Assembly (NCBI GenBank): GCA_046705265.1
Contig: JBJKQL010000062.1
Span: 1-64,000, forward strand
Reading direction: 5' to 3'
Length of the DNA: 64,000 nt
Origin: JAJYTL01 sp046705265
GTDB taxonomy: Bacteria; Pseudomonadota; Alphaproteobacteria; Ferrovibrionales; Ferrovibrionaceae
The first letter of the stretch is position 1, and each line of letters starts with the position of its first letter. The notes below the pieces were generated by a model. That model worked only from the letters and a program-made list of their open reading frames with translations. It did not search any database and was not told where the DNA came from. Positions 54,107 to 63,663 of the stretch are shown here, piece by piece. Made by a program: the position numbers and the translations under genes.

Positions 54107-54176
54107 GGGCGGCAAAAGTGCGCCTGGCCTGGACGCAAGTCAATGTGGCCCTTCTCCCACCCGGTCGCCGCCCCGG

Positions 54177-56087
54177 TCATTGGACCGGCAACTCCACGAT
54201 GAAGCGGGCACCGACCACCCGCCGCGCAAGATCCACTCGATTCTCGGCGCTGATTCGTCCTTCATGCGCCTCAACGATTTGGCGCGAGATCGAGAGGCCA
54301 AGGCCGGAGTGGGTCCCGAACGGCTCCGTCGCTGGGCGCTCGCTGTAGAAACGATCGAAAATCGCCTCAAGCTTGCCCTCGGGAAAACCGGGCCCCTCAT
54401 CATCCACGGTGAGGCGGACATAGCGCCCTTCGCGTCGAGCAGCGAGGCGAATGATCCCGTACGGCGGACTGAAGGAAACCGCGTTATCGACAAGGTTGCG
54501 GATCACTTGACCAAGCCGCGTTTCAACGCCCGGCACCTTGAGATCGGCATCGCTCGCCGTGAGATCGAGTTCGAAGCGTGGTCGACCCTCGGACGCCGCA
54601 GCCGTATAAATCTCGACCACGGTGCGCAGCATGGCGGCGAGGTCGACCGGGCCGGTTTCCGCTCTCGACAGTTCAGCATCGAGCCGAGAGGCATCCGAAA
54701 TGTCACTGATCAGCCGGTTGAGACGGCCGATATCGGCCTCGACGATCTTAAGGAGGCGTCGCTGCTGCTCAGGGTCGCTGGTACGCGTCACGGTTTCGAT
54801 CGCGCTACGCAGGCTGCTTAGCGGATTCTTGATCTCGTGCGCGACGTCAGCGGCAAACGCCTCGATCGCGTCCAAGCGGCGATAGAGCGCGAGCGTCATG
54901 GCGCGAAGCGAACCGGACAGATCGCCGATCTCGTCGCCACGGTCGGTGAAGTCGGGGATCGCCACATGGCGCCCTTGTAATCGACGCACCCGGTCAGCAG
55001 CCTGCGCCAGACGGCGGATCGGACGGCCGATGGTACCAGCGAGAAGGGCCGATAGCAGTGCGGTGATCAGAAGAACTCCAAGCAAAAGTTCCAGGGCATG
55101 CAGGCGCTCGTTCCGGACCGCGGCTTCGATATCGTGGCTATCGACGCTGAGCACGAGTGCACCCAAAACCTTGCGTAGGCCCTCGACCGGCACAGCGACG
55201 CTGATATCCATCAGGCCATTGCCAATGTTCGCCACGTTGCTTGTGACATGCCCGTCAAGCGCACGCAAAACCTCAGCGGATTCTTGCCGCGCAAGCCGAG
55301 AATAGCCATGTTCGCTTGCAGGCGGCGCGAGGAACCAGCGGAGGATCTGATCATAGCGGTGATCGAACCACCGCATCAGCGGACTCGGGGTTTCGGGCGG
55401 CGGCAGGACGCCCAAGACGACCTCCCGCCGCGTGACCAGTTCGCGGCTATCGGCCAAGAGAAGGCCATCCTCATCATACAATCGCGCCCGCGTATGCACA
55501 GTCGAGATCATGCGCCGCAGCATCTGGCGCGCTGCCGTGGTATCGAGCGTCATGGCGCCCGTCGGCGAGCTCAGGGCATTTTCGCCAAGCGCCCCGGCGA
55601 TCAGTTTGCCCTGGGTGACGAGAGAATTGATCTCAGCATGAACCAACCCGGTTCGGTACTGATCGACATAAAGCAAAGCGGCGACCAAAAGCGCCGGTGC
55701 CACCACGTTGATGGCCAGAATCGGCAAGGCGAGCGGCGAAACGAACCGCCGGCGCCGACCGTGCGCAGGCTCGGGCGGAACGGCCGGCGGAACCTCGCCC
55801 CGCGCGGCGGAAGTCGTGGACGATTTTGGCGTCGTCGGACCGACCGTTCGCTCGCTTTTCCGTTGCGCCCGCCGTCCTCCGGGCGCAATGCCAAGAGCAC
55901 GGATCAGCCGCTTAAGCTCCGCCGTCGACCTAAGCAAAATGCCCGGTGCCGACGATTGGCCCGCCGCCGCGCCCGCAGTCACTTCTGACGGGGAAGCCGG
56001 TCCCGAAGGACTCGACTTCTCGCGCGGTGACGCCGGCTCGAGCCGTTCGCCGCTCTTAAGCTTCTTTGTACCGGTAACCAAGCCCAT
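54177..56087 (-). CDS. chvG: ChvG-type sensor histidine kinase
   Basis: 636 residues if ATG 56087 is used, overlapping the chvI end by 32 bases. A ~120-residue Ser/Thr/Pro-rich cytoplasmic N-terminus precedes two membrane segments (ALPILAINVVAPALLVAALLY and near residue 340) around a periplasmic sensor. HAMP, then the H-box with His417 in DVAHEIKNPLSSL and a HATPase domain (NLVDNAVSFSPP, DEGPGFP, SGLGLSIS) follow. ChvG senses acidity and envelope stress in Agrobacterium (ExoS in Sinorhizobium). The start could lie further downstream. Confidence 0.93.
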   Translation of the reverse strand: MGLVTGTKKLKSGERLEPASPREKSSPSGPASPSEVTAGAAAGQSSAPGILLRSTAELKRLIRALGIAPGGRRAQRKSERTVGPTTPKSSTTSAARGEVPPAVPPEPAHGRRRRFVSPLALPILAINVVAPALLVAALLYVDQYRTGLVHAEINSLVTQGKLIAGALGENALSSPTGAMTLDTTAARQMLRRMISTVHTRARLYDEDGLLLADSRELVTRREVVLGVLPPPETPSPLMRWFDHRYDQILRWFLAPPASEHGYSRLARQESAEVLRALDGHVTSNVANIGNGLMDISVAVPVEGLRKVLGALVLSVDSHDIEAAVRNERLHALELLLGVLLITALLSALLAGTIGRPIRRLAQAADRVRRLQGRHVAIPDFTDRGDEIGDLSGSLRAMTLALYRRLDAIEAFAADVAHEIKNPLSSLRSAIETVTRTSDPEQQRRLLKIVEADIGRLNRLISDISDASRLDAELSRAETGPVDLAAMLRTVVEIYTAAASEGRPRFELDLTASDADLKVPGVETRLGQVIRNLVDNAVSFSPPYGIIRLAARREGRYVRLTVDDEGPGFPEGKLEAIFDRFYSERPATEPFGTHSGLGLSISRQIVEAHEGRISAENRVDLARRVVGARFIVELPVQ

Positions 56088-56757
56088 AGAGGGTTTCGAT
56101 GGAGTTGAATTCGTCGTCCACCGCCTTGAACTTCTTACGCAGCCGCTTGATGTGACTGTCGATGGTACGATCGTCGACGTAGATGTTGTCGTCGTATGCG
56201 GCATCCATCAGCTGGTCACGGCTCTTCACATGGCCCGGTCGCTGCGCCAAGGCATGCAGGATAAGAAATTCAGTGACGGTAAGGGTTACGGCCTCGCCTT
56301 TCCAGCTGCACCAGTGGCGCCCGAGATCCAAGATCAGGGGGCCGCGACTCAACACCTTGTCAGCGCCCTCCTCACCGTCGGAATCAGACTTGGCAAACTC
56401 GGCCCGCCGCAGCACGGCACGGATGCGCTCGACCAAAAGCCGCTGCGAAAATGGTTTGCGGATGTAGTCGTCGGCGCCCATCTTGAGACCGAGCACCTCG
56501 TCGATCTCGTCGTCCTTCGAAGTCAAAAGAATGACCGGCACGTCGGACGAGCGTCGGAGTCGGCTCAACATCTCCATGCCGTCCATGCGTGGCATCTTGA
56601 TATCAAGGATGATGAGATCGACAGCGCCCGCATTCAAACCACGCAGAGCCTCGGCGCCGTCTGGATACGTGCTAACGTTAAATCCCTCCGCTTCAAGCGC
56701 TATCGAAACCGACATGAGGATGTTGCGGTCGTCATCTACCAGAGCAATGGCCGTCAT
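56056..56757 (-). CDS. chvI: ChvI-type response regulator
   Basis: 233 residues: receiver with Asp52 in LIILDIKMPRMDG, then an OmpR/PhoB winged helix (GEAVTLTVTEFLILHALAQR, IDSHIKRLRKKF). Partner of ChvG. It is the first gene of the minus-strand string and faces the plus-strand flavoprotein and pckA genes, so a shared control region of 74 bases lies between. Confidence 0.96.
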   Translation of the reverse strand: MTAIALVDDDRNILMSVSIALEAEGFNVSTYPDGAEALRGLNAGAVDLIILDIKMPRMDGMEMLSRLRRSSDVPVILLTSKDDEIDEVLGLKMGADDYIRKPFSQRLLVERIRAVLRRAEFAKSDSDGEEGADKVLSRGPLILDLGRHWCSWKGEAVTLTVTEFLILHALAQRPGHVKSRDQLMDAAYDDNIYVDDRTIDSHIKRLRKKFKAVDDEFNSIETLYGLGYRYKEA

Positions 56758-56831
56758 CTTCCCTCCTCAGGGCAAACTTCCCTGGCCCGGCGGCCAGACC
56801 AAAGAATTCATAGCCTCGAATTTCAGTCTTC

Positions 56832-57377
56832 GTGCCTGAAATTACCTCCCGCGCCGTGGATCTTGCGCCGGCCCAGCGCTTGCCTCTAGATAAGACAATG
56901 GATTCCGAAACCCCCGCAGCCTGCGTCCTTCGGTTGGTCGCCAATGGGTCAACTGCAACCCTAGCGACTCGCCTCGGGCCCGAAGGTTGGCCTTATGCCT
57001 CACTTGTCCTCAGCGCGACTGATGGGACCGGAAACCCGATTCTGCTGCTTTCGGCGCTGGCGCAACATAGCAAAAATCTGGATCGGGACCCACGCCTTTC
57101 TTTACTTTATGGTAAACACGACGCAGGAAGGGTTGAAAGTTTCGATTATCTCGCCGAGGCTCGCGTCACGGTTCTCGGGCACGCCGCAAGGAGCGACGAT
57201 GCCGCGCTCCGCGACCATTTTCTAACCCGCCATCCAGAGGCGACGGATTACGCGAACTTCGACGATTTCGCGTTCTATCGCGTGCACATCGCGCGTGCAC
57301 ATCTGATCCAGGGATTTGGTCGAATTCTTTGGCTCGAAGCCGCCGATCTCGCCACGTCCGGAATCGGGATTGGTTAA
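56832..57377 (+). CDS. Pyridoxamine 5'-phosphate oxidase-fold flavoprotein (HugZ-like)
   Basis: 181 residues from GTG 56832; ATG 56898 would start at the conserved domain (MDSETPAACVLRLV). The split-barrel features are TATLATRLGPEGWPYASLV, LLSALAQHSKNLDRDPRLSLL and FAFYRVHIARAHLIQGFGR. The family binds FMN; some members degrade haem. The C-terminal domain found in full HugZ proteins is missing, so haem degradation is uncertain. Confidence 0.82.
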   Translation: MPEITSRAVDLAPAQRLPLDKTMDSETPAACVLRLVANGSTATLATRLGPEGWPYASLVLSATDGTGNPILLLSALAQHSKNLDRDPRLSLLYGKHDAGRVESFDYLAEARVTVLGHAARSDDAALRDHFLTRHPEATDYANFDDFAFYRVHIARAHLIQGFGRILWLEAADLATSGIGIG

Positions 57378-57614
57378 TCCGTCTGATTATCGACCCGTCT
57401 TGGTAGGAGTTTTTGCCACTCCGATGCCACGCCGCTCTCTTGCATCCATGCGTTCCCTCCCTTAAGTAGAAACAGGAGAAAGAAGCGAGTTTGACGTCCG
57501 GGTGCCGTATTAACGGGGAAAAGGAGCGGCGGTTGTTCAGTCGAACAGATAGCCGTCAGCCGGAAAATAAAGAGAAAAGATAATAAAAGGGAAAACGAAA
57601 CACAGGAGCGGGCG

Positions 57615-59225
57615 GTGAAACAGAGCGGATCACAGATTTCACGATTTGGCCTGAACGGCCAGGGGCTTGGCGAGGTCGGCGTGGCGCACTGGAATTACGG
57701 CGCCGCGGCCCTCTATGAACAAGCGATTCGTTCCGGTGAAGGCGTGCTTGCGGCCGAAGGGCCGCTCGCGGTGGTAACGGGCGTTCATACCGGCCGCGCC
57801 GTAAAGGACAAATTCTTCGTCCGCGAAACGGGGAGCGAGCGGAATATTTGCTGGGGCCCTGTCAACCAGCCGATCACCGACAGACAATATGCCGATCTTA
57901 AGGCCCGCGTTCAGGGACATCTTCGCGGCAAACACGTTTACGTACAGGATCTCTGGGCAGGAGCCGATCCGAACTACCGCCTACCCGTCCGGATCGTTAC
58001 CGAATTTGCTTGGCATTCGCTCTTTGTCCGCAACATGTTCCGCAGGCCGACACCGGAAGAACTGCTGAACTTGGAACCGCAGTTCACCATCATCTGCACG
58101 CCGACGCTTGAGGCCGAGCCGGCGCGCGATGGCACCAAGTCCGGCACGTTTATCCTGGTCAACCTCGCGGAACGGATGGTGTTGATCGGGGGCACCTCTT
58201 ATGCAGGCGAGATGAAGAAATCGGTCTTCACCATTCTCAACTATCTTCTGCCGGAACGGAATGTTCTGCCGATGCATTGCTCGGTCAACGTCGGCGCCGC
58301 TGGCGATTCGGCAATCTTTTTTGGTCTTTCCGGCACCGGCAAGACCACGCTATCCGCCGATCCTCGCCGCACGCTGATCGGCGACGACGAACATGGATGG
58401 TCGCCGAGCGGGCTCTTCAATTTCGAGGGCGGATGCTACGCCAAGGTGATCAAACTTTCGGCCGAAGCCGAGCCCGAAATCTATGCCACGACGCGCCGCT
58501 TCGGCACGGTCTTGGAAAACGTCGTGGTTGACCCCGTAACCCGCCGGCTCGATCTCGACGACGGTAGCCTGACCGAGAACACGCGGGCAAGCTATCCGAT
58601 CGACTTCATTCCAAACGCGAATTCGACAGGTGTCGCCGATCATCCGACTTCGGTGATTTTTCTTACCGCTGATGCCTTTGGCGTCCTGCCGCCAATCGCT
58701 AAGCTGTCACCGGAACAGGCAATGTATCATTTCCTCTCGGGCTATACCGCCCGTCTCGCCGGAACCGAAAAGGGTCTCGGCAGGGAGCCGCAGGCGACCT
58801 TCTCCACCTGCTTCGGCGCGCCCTTCATGCCGCGCCATCCCGTGGTCTATGGCCGCATGTTGAGCGAGAAAGTGGCAGCGAACAACGTCTCTTGCTGGTT
58901 GGTCAATACCGGTTGGACCGGCGGTGCCTATGGCACCGGGCATCGCATGCCGATCGCCCACACCCGGGCACTCGTCAATGCGGCTATCGAAGGTAAGCTC
59001 GGCAACGTACCGATGGTCGAAGACCGGAATTTCGCTTTCGCCATACCGACTGCTTGCCCCGGCGTGCCTTCGCAACTGCTCGATCCTCGCGGGACCTGGA
59101 GCGATGGCACGGCCTACGATGCCAAGGCACGCGAGCTTGCCGCCCGTTTCAACGAAAACTTCGTTCAGTTCGCCGATCATGTCGACGAGGAGGTCCGCGC
59201 CGCAGCGCCGCGCCGGGCGGCGTAG
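57615..59225 (+). CDS. pckA: Phosphoenolpyruvate carboxykinase (ATP)
   Basis: 536 residues from GTG 57615, with AGGAG seven bases upstream. It turns oxaloacetate into phosphoenolpyruvate, the entry to gluconeogenesis. The kinase loop is GLSGTGKTTLSADP near residue 240; DDEHGWSPSGLFNFEGGCYAK and NTGWTGGAYGTG are family signatures. Beside chvI-chvG, as in Rhizobiales. The 237-base leader (57378-57614) ends in a long purine-rich A/G stretch and shows no gene. Confidence 0.98.
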   Translation: MKQSGSQISRFGLNGQGLGEVGVAHWNYGAAALYEQAIRSGEGVLAAEGPLAVVTGVHTGRAVKDKFFVRETGSERNICWGPVNQPITDRQYADLKARVQGHLRGKHVYVQDLWAGADPNYRLPVRIVTEFAWHSLFVRNMFRRPTPEELLNLEPQFTIICTPTLEAEPARDGTKSGTFILVNLAERMVLIGGTSYAGEMKKSVFTILNYLLPERNVLPMHCSVNVGAAGDSAIFFGLSGTGKTTLSADPRRTLIGDDEHGWSPSGLFNFEGGCYAKVIKLSAEAEPEIYATTRRFGTVLENVVVDPVTRRLDLDDGSLTENTRASYPIDFIPNANSTGVADHPTSVIFLTADAFGVLPPIAKLSPEQAMYHFLSGYTARLAGTEKGLGREPQATFSTCFGAPFMPRHPVVYGRMLSEKVAANNVSCWLVNTGWTGGAYGTGHRMPIAHTRALVNAAIEGKLGNVPMVEDRNFAFAIPTACPGVPSQLLDPRGTWSDGTAYDAKARELAARFNENFVQFADHVDEEVRAAAPRRAA

Positions 59226-59246
59226 CGGCGAGAGCAAAAAGCAAGG

Positions 59247-59279
59247 AGGGCGGCGCCGGCGAGGCGCCAGCCCTTTTTT
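59247..59279 (+). terminator. Rho-independent terminator after pckA
   Basis: AGGGC-GGCGCC (59247-59257) pairs with GGCGCC-A-GCCCT (59263-59274), an 11-bp stem with one bulged A, followed by six T (59274-59279). It lies between convergent pckA and the oxidoreductase gene; the T-run serves the plus strand. Confidence 0.85.
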
Positions 59280-59297
59280 GTGGGAACGCCGCCGCGT

Positions 59298-60314
59298 TCA
59301 GATGCGGATCACGATCTTGCCGAAATGACCGCCTGCCGCCATGTGGTTATAGGCATCGGCGATCTCCCCCATTTCGAAAATACGGTCGATGACTGGTATG
59401 ACACGGTGGAGCGCCATCGCCTGAACCATGGTTGCTAGTCCTTCACAAGACCCAACCGTGACACCCTGAAGACGCAAATTCCGTGTCACCACCAGCGGGA
59501 TAAGAAGTTCCTGGGTCGGCCCTGACAGCACGCCAATCATGCTGATGGTGCCGCCGGCCCGCACCGCACGGAGCGATTGGGCGAGCGTCGCAGCGCCGCC
59601 GAGCTCGATGATGTGATCGACGCCGCGGCCGCCATTGAGCGCCACCACCGCCTTGCCCCATTCCGGCGTCTTGCGATAGTTCACAATGTGATCCGCCCCA
59701 AGCGCGCCGGCGCGTTCGAGCTTCTCGTCCGACGATGACGTGATAATCACCTGGGCACCGCAGAGCTTTGCGAACTGCAGCGCGAAAAGCGCGACGCCGC
59801 CAGTACCCTGGATTACCACCGAATCGCCGGGGACGGTTTGGCTTTGTGCGACAAGCGCGCTCCAGGCCGTGAGGGCGGCACAAGGAAGCGTTGAGGCTGC
59901 CTCGTCGCTCAAGTAATTCGGCGTTCGGACCAAGCCGGTCTCGGCAAAGCAGCGGTATTCGCTCAAGACGCCGGGCAGATCGGAGGATAGTCCGCCGACG
60001 AATTTCTCATCCCGCGGCGGGCCGGCGATCCAACCCTGGAAAAAACTACCGATCACCCGATCGCCGGGCTTGAACTGGGTAACCCCCTCCCCCACCGCCG
60101 CGACCTCGCCGGCCCCGTCGGAGAGCGGGACGATCGGAATCACCTTGCGGCGACTATAGACGCCGTTCACCATCAGGAGATCGCGATAGTTGAGCGAAGC
60201 CGCACGCATCCGCACCAGAACTTCGCCCGCCTTGGGCTCGGGCTTCGGCATCTGGCTAAGTTTGAGGTGTTCAAGGCCGACACCCGTCAGCTCGACCGCC
60301 TTCATCACCGTCAT
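59298..60314 (-). CDS. MDR-superfamily NAD(P)-dependent alcohol dehydrogenase/quinone reductase
   Basis: 338 residues of a medium-chain dehydrogenase/reductase. The N-terminal GroES-like domain reads ASLNYRDLLMVNGVY, with no catalytic-zinc Cys, so it is probably of the zinc-independent quinone-reductase group. The cofactor loop is VVIQGTGGVALFALQFAK. Substrate unknown. Confidence 0.85.
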   Translation of the reverse strand: MTVMKAVELTGVGLEHLKLSQMPKPEPKAGEVLVRMRAASLNYRDLLMVNGVYSRRKVIPIVPLSDGAGEVAAVGEGVTQFKPGDRVIGSFFQGWIAGPPRDEKFVGGLSSDLPGVLSEYRCFAETGLVRTPNYLSDEAASTLPCAALTAWSALVAQSQTVPGDSVVIQGTGGVALFALQFAKLCGAQVIITSSSDEKLERAGALGADHIVNYRKTPEWGKAVVALNGGRGVDHIIELGGAATLAQSLRAVRAGGTISMIGVLSGPTQELLIPLVVTRNLRLQGVTVGSCEGLATMVQAMALHRVIPVIDRIFEMGEIADAYNHMAAGGHFGKIVIRI

Positions 60315-60470
60315 TCCGACCCTCCCTTTACCATCACTCGAATTTCACGGTGCCTTGCCTGAGAACAGGAGACGCGAAACGCCTCCTTCTGCTTTGCCAA
60401 ACGTGTGTACAGGCCGCGGTTCAGAATCCGCTTTTGCACTCGCCTCGGTGCCAGGCGGAGGGATCGAGTT

Positions 60471-63320
60471 CTAATGCGCCGAAGCCCAATCGCGCGCAAC
60501 GCCGACTTCCACGATCAGCGGCACTGAGAGATGGGCCGCATTCGCCATCACCTCCTTGACGAGCGCCGTTGTCGGCTCGACTTCAGGTTCCGGGACTTCG
60601 AAGATCAGTTCGTCATGCACTTGCAAGAGAAGCCGCGCCTTGAGAGCCGCACCCTGCAGCGCTTTCGGCATGCGGATCATGGCTCGCCTGATGACATCGG
60701 CAGCCGAGCCTTGAATCGGCGCATTGATCGCCGCGCGTTCCATCAATCCACGGCGGGCTGGATTCTTTTCGGTAATGCCAGGAATGTGGCAGCGACGGCC
60801 AAACAACGTGGTCACATAACCTTGCTCACGGCAAAGCTTCTTCGTGCGCTCCATATAATCGCGAATACCGGGATAGCGCTTGAAATAAGCGTCGATATAG
60901 GCCTGCGCCTCGCCCTGGGGAATGCCGAGCTGCTGGCTCAATCCGAACGCGCTCATGCCATAGATGATACCGAAATTGATCGCCTTGGCGGCACGCCGCA
61001 CCATCGGGTCCATGTCCTTTACGGACGTGTTGAAGACCTGGCTTGCGGTCAAGGCATGAATGTCGACGTCGTCACGAAAGGCTTGCCGCAAGGCTTCGAT
61101 GTCGGCGATATGTGCGAGAAGGCGAAGCTCGATTTGCGAATAATCGGCCGACAATAGACAGTAGCCCTTGGGCGCGATGAAGGCACGGCGGATCATGCGC
61201 CCGGCTTCGGTACGGATCGGGATGTTCTGCAGATTGGGATCGCTTGAGGCGAGCCGGCCGGTCGAGGTCGCGGCCATCGCGAAGCTGGTATGGACGCGGC
61301 CGGTCGAGGGCACGATTTTTTCCGGCAGCGTATCGGTATAGGTGCTCTTAAGCTTCGCCAGTTGGCGCCAATCGAGGACCCGCCCCGGCAGGTCGTGACC
61401 GAGCGCGGCCAGACCCTCGAGCACGTCAGCGCCGGTGCCATAGGCGCCGCTCTTGCCTTTCTTGCCGCCGGGAAGTCCCATTTGCTCGAAGAGAATCTCA
61501 CCAAGTTGCTTTGGCGAGGCGATGTTGAACTCCGTACCGGCCAAGCGGTGGATCTCGACCTCGAGCTCCGCCATGCGCGCGGCGAAGTCGCGTGAGAGCC
61601 GGCTAAGCTCGAGCGGATCGACGGCGATGCCTGCCATTTCCATCGCCGCGATCACCGGGACAAGCCGCCGCTCCAGATTCTCATAGACGCTAAGCATGCG
61701 CTCGTCGAGAAGCCGGCGGCGAAACAGGCGATAAAGCTGGAGCGTGATGTCCGCATCCTCGGCGGCATAACGCAACGCTTGATCCAAGGGCACCCTGTCG
61801 AAAGTGATGGCAGATTTGCCGCTCCCCGCGACATCCGCGTAGTGGATCGTCTCATGACCGAGATGGATGCGGCTGAGCTCGTCCATGCCATGGCCGTGCA
61901 GGCCGCAGTCCAGCACATAGGACATCAGCATCGTATCGTCGAGCGGTGCGACCGCGATGCCGTACCGGGCGAAGATCTGCATGTCGTATTTGATATTCTG
62001 GCCGATTTTCAGGACGGCGGGATTTTCCAGCATCGGCCGCAAGCGATCGAGCGCTTCCCCAATCGGAATCTGCAAGGGTGCCGGCGCTGGAGGCTCCAAC
62101 GCCAATCCGTCTCCGCCCGGGACCTTGTGACCAAGCGGAATGTAGCAGGCTTCGTGCGGCTGGACGGCCAGAGAAATCCCGACAAGTTCGGCTCGCATCG
62201 GTTCGAGCGAAGTCGTCTCTGTGTCGACGGCGACCTCGCCGACCGCTTCAGCCATGGCGATCCACGCTGCCAGATCGTCGATCGTCTGCACCAGGCTATA
62301 GCCGCTCTCCTTTCGCACGTCCGTATGGGCTGGTACGGACTTGCCGCCATTTGATTCGGCCGCATAGCCACCGTTCCTGCCTGTGCGGGCACGAAAAAGG
62401 CCGCCTGATTCGCTCAAGCGAATCCGGACGCGCTCAGCAAGGCGGTTAAATTCCATCCCGACCAGGAATTCAAGCAGGGGTGCGATTTCGGGCTGGTGGA
62501 AGCGAAGGTTCGAAATCGGAATACGGAGCGGCGCGTCATCGCGAAGCTTGACCAGCTGGCGGCTGAGGCGGGCGGCGGCCTTGGCATTGATGAGCGCCTC
62601 ACGGCGCTTCGGCTGACCGATTTCGGCCGCATGAGCAAGCAGATTTTCGAGATCGCCGTAGACCGAAATCAGCTGCGCGGCTGTTTTTACGCCGATGCCT
62701 GGAATTCCCGGCACATTATCGGTGGAATCGCCGGCAAGCGCCTGGACATCCGGCACCTGCTCCGGCGGCACGCCGAATTTCTCGATCACCTCGGCAACGC
62801 CGATCGGCCGCAGCTTCATGGGATCGAAGAGCGAAACGCCGTCGCGGACAAGCTGCATCAGGTCTTTGTCCGAGGAAACGATGACGACCTCGATGCCCTG
62901 TTCCCGAGCGGCCTTAGCATAGCTCGCAATGACATCGTCAGCCTCGAATCCGGCTTCTTCGATGCAGGCGAGGTTAAAGGCCCGGACGCCTTCACGGACC
63001 AGCGGGAACTGCGGAATCAGGTCTTCCGGCGGTTCGGGGCGGTTCGCCTTATAGGCAGGATATATCTGGTTGCGGAAGGTAACCCGACCGGAATCGAAGA
63101 CCACCGCGATATGGCTGAAACGTGCATCCGCGAGCGCTTCCTCGGCAAGCTTCCACAGCATGTTGCAGAAGCCAAGGACACAGCCGACAGGGGTGCCGTC
63201 CTTGCGCGTCAGGGGCGGCAGCATGTGATAGGCGCGGAAGATATAGCCCGAGCCGTCCACGAGGTAGAGCCGCTCGTGCCGGCCGGCGGCGGCCGGTGCT
63301 TTGGCGACTGCGGACGTCAT
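60471..63320 (-). CDS. polA: DNA polymerase I
   Basis: 949 residues from ATG 63320 (MTSAVAKAPAAAG), just before LYLVDGSGYIFRAYH of the 5'-nuclease domain. The proofreading exonuclease looks intact (AVDTETTSLEPM, with Asp and Glu). Polymerase motifs A (SADYSQIELRLLAHI), B (RRAAKAINFGIIYGMSAFG) and C (QVHDELIFEVPE) are present. Fills gaps in repair and removes Okazaki primers. All three activities are predicted. Confidence 0.98.
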   Translation of the reverse strand: MTSAVAKAPAAAGRHERLYLVDGSGYIFRAYHMLPPLTRKDGTPVGCVLGFCNMLWKLAEEALADARFSHIAVVFDSGRVTFRNQIYPAYKANRPEPPEDLIPQFPLVREGVRAFNLACIEEAGFEADDVIASYAKAAREQGIEVVIVSSDKDLMQLVRDGVSLFDPMKLRPIGVAEVIEKFGVPPEQVPDVQALAGDSTDNVPGIPGIGVKTAAQLISVYGDLENLLAHAAEIGQPKRREALINAKAAARLSRQLVKLRDDAPLRIPISNLRFHQPEIAPLLEFLVGMEFNRLAERVRIRLSESGGLFRARTGRNGGYAAESNGGKSVPAHTDVRKESGYSLVQTIDDLAAWIAMAEAVGEVAVDTETTSLEPMRAELVGISLAVQPHEACYIPLGHKVPGGDGLALEPPAPAPLQIPIGEALDRLRPMLENPAVLKIGQNIKYDMQIFARYGIAVAPLDDTMLMSYVLDCGLHGHGMDELSRIHLGHETIHYADVAGSGKSAITFDRVPLDQALRYAAEDADITLQLYRLFRRRLLDERMLSVYENLERRLVPVIAAMEMAGIAVDPLELSRLSRDFAARMAELEVEIHRLAGTEFNIASPKQLGEILFEQMGLPGGKKGKSGAYGTGADVLEGLAALGHDLPGRVLDWRQLAKLKSTYTDTLPEKIVPSTGRVHTSFAMAATSTGRLASSDPNLQNIPIRTEAGRMIRRAFIAPKGYCLLSADYSQIELRLLAHIADIEALRQAFRDDVDIHALTASQVFNTSVKDMDPMVRRAAKAINFGIIYGMSAFGLSQQLGIPQGEAQAYIDAYFKRYPGIRDYMERTKKLCREQGYVTTLFGRRCHIPGITEKNPARRGLMERAAINAPIQGSAADVIRRAMIRMPKALQGAALKARLLLQVHDELIFEVPEPEVEPTTALVKEVMANAAHLSVPLIVEVGVARDWASAH

Positions 63321-63385
63321 CGAGCGAGAGCCCTCGCCTTGCGCCCCAATCCGGCCCTTGGTCGTTCCTGTGCTCGGCTTATTGC

Positions 63386-63565
63386 TCAGTGCTCGCTCGC
63401 GCTGCCGGCGGTCTCCAACTTCCGCTGGTAGCGACGGCCGCAATAAGGGCAATCAACGTGATCACTTTTGCCCATATTGAGATAGATCCGCGGATGACCG
63501 AGAGCGCCGCCACCGTCGCAGGCCACTTCTGTCTCCGTCGCCTCTATAATTTCCAAGGGTTCCAT
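63386..63565 (-). CDS. Small zf-CHCC zinc-finger protein
   Basis: 59 residues from ATG 63565. Cys in VACDGG, His in GHPRIYLN and two Cys in VDCPYCGRRY give the C-H-C-C pattern of this family, related to the NDUFS6 subunit of complex I. Widespread as a lone small protein in alphaproteobacteria; its exact role is unknown. Confidence 0.88.
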   Translation of the reverse strand: MEPLEIIEATETEVACDGGGALGHPRIYLNMGKSDHVDCPYCGRRYQRKLETAGSASEH

Positions 63566-63663
63566 GGGACTCACGCCGGATTTCATCGATGCTTTGGTGA
63601 TTGACCGATTTCCAGCACGGATGATACCCATTGCCGCCACCGGATCAACCGAATGTTCTGCGC

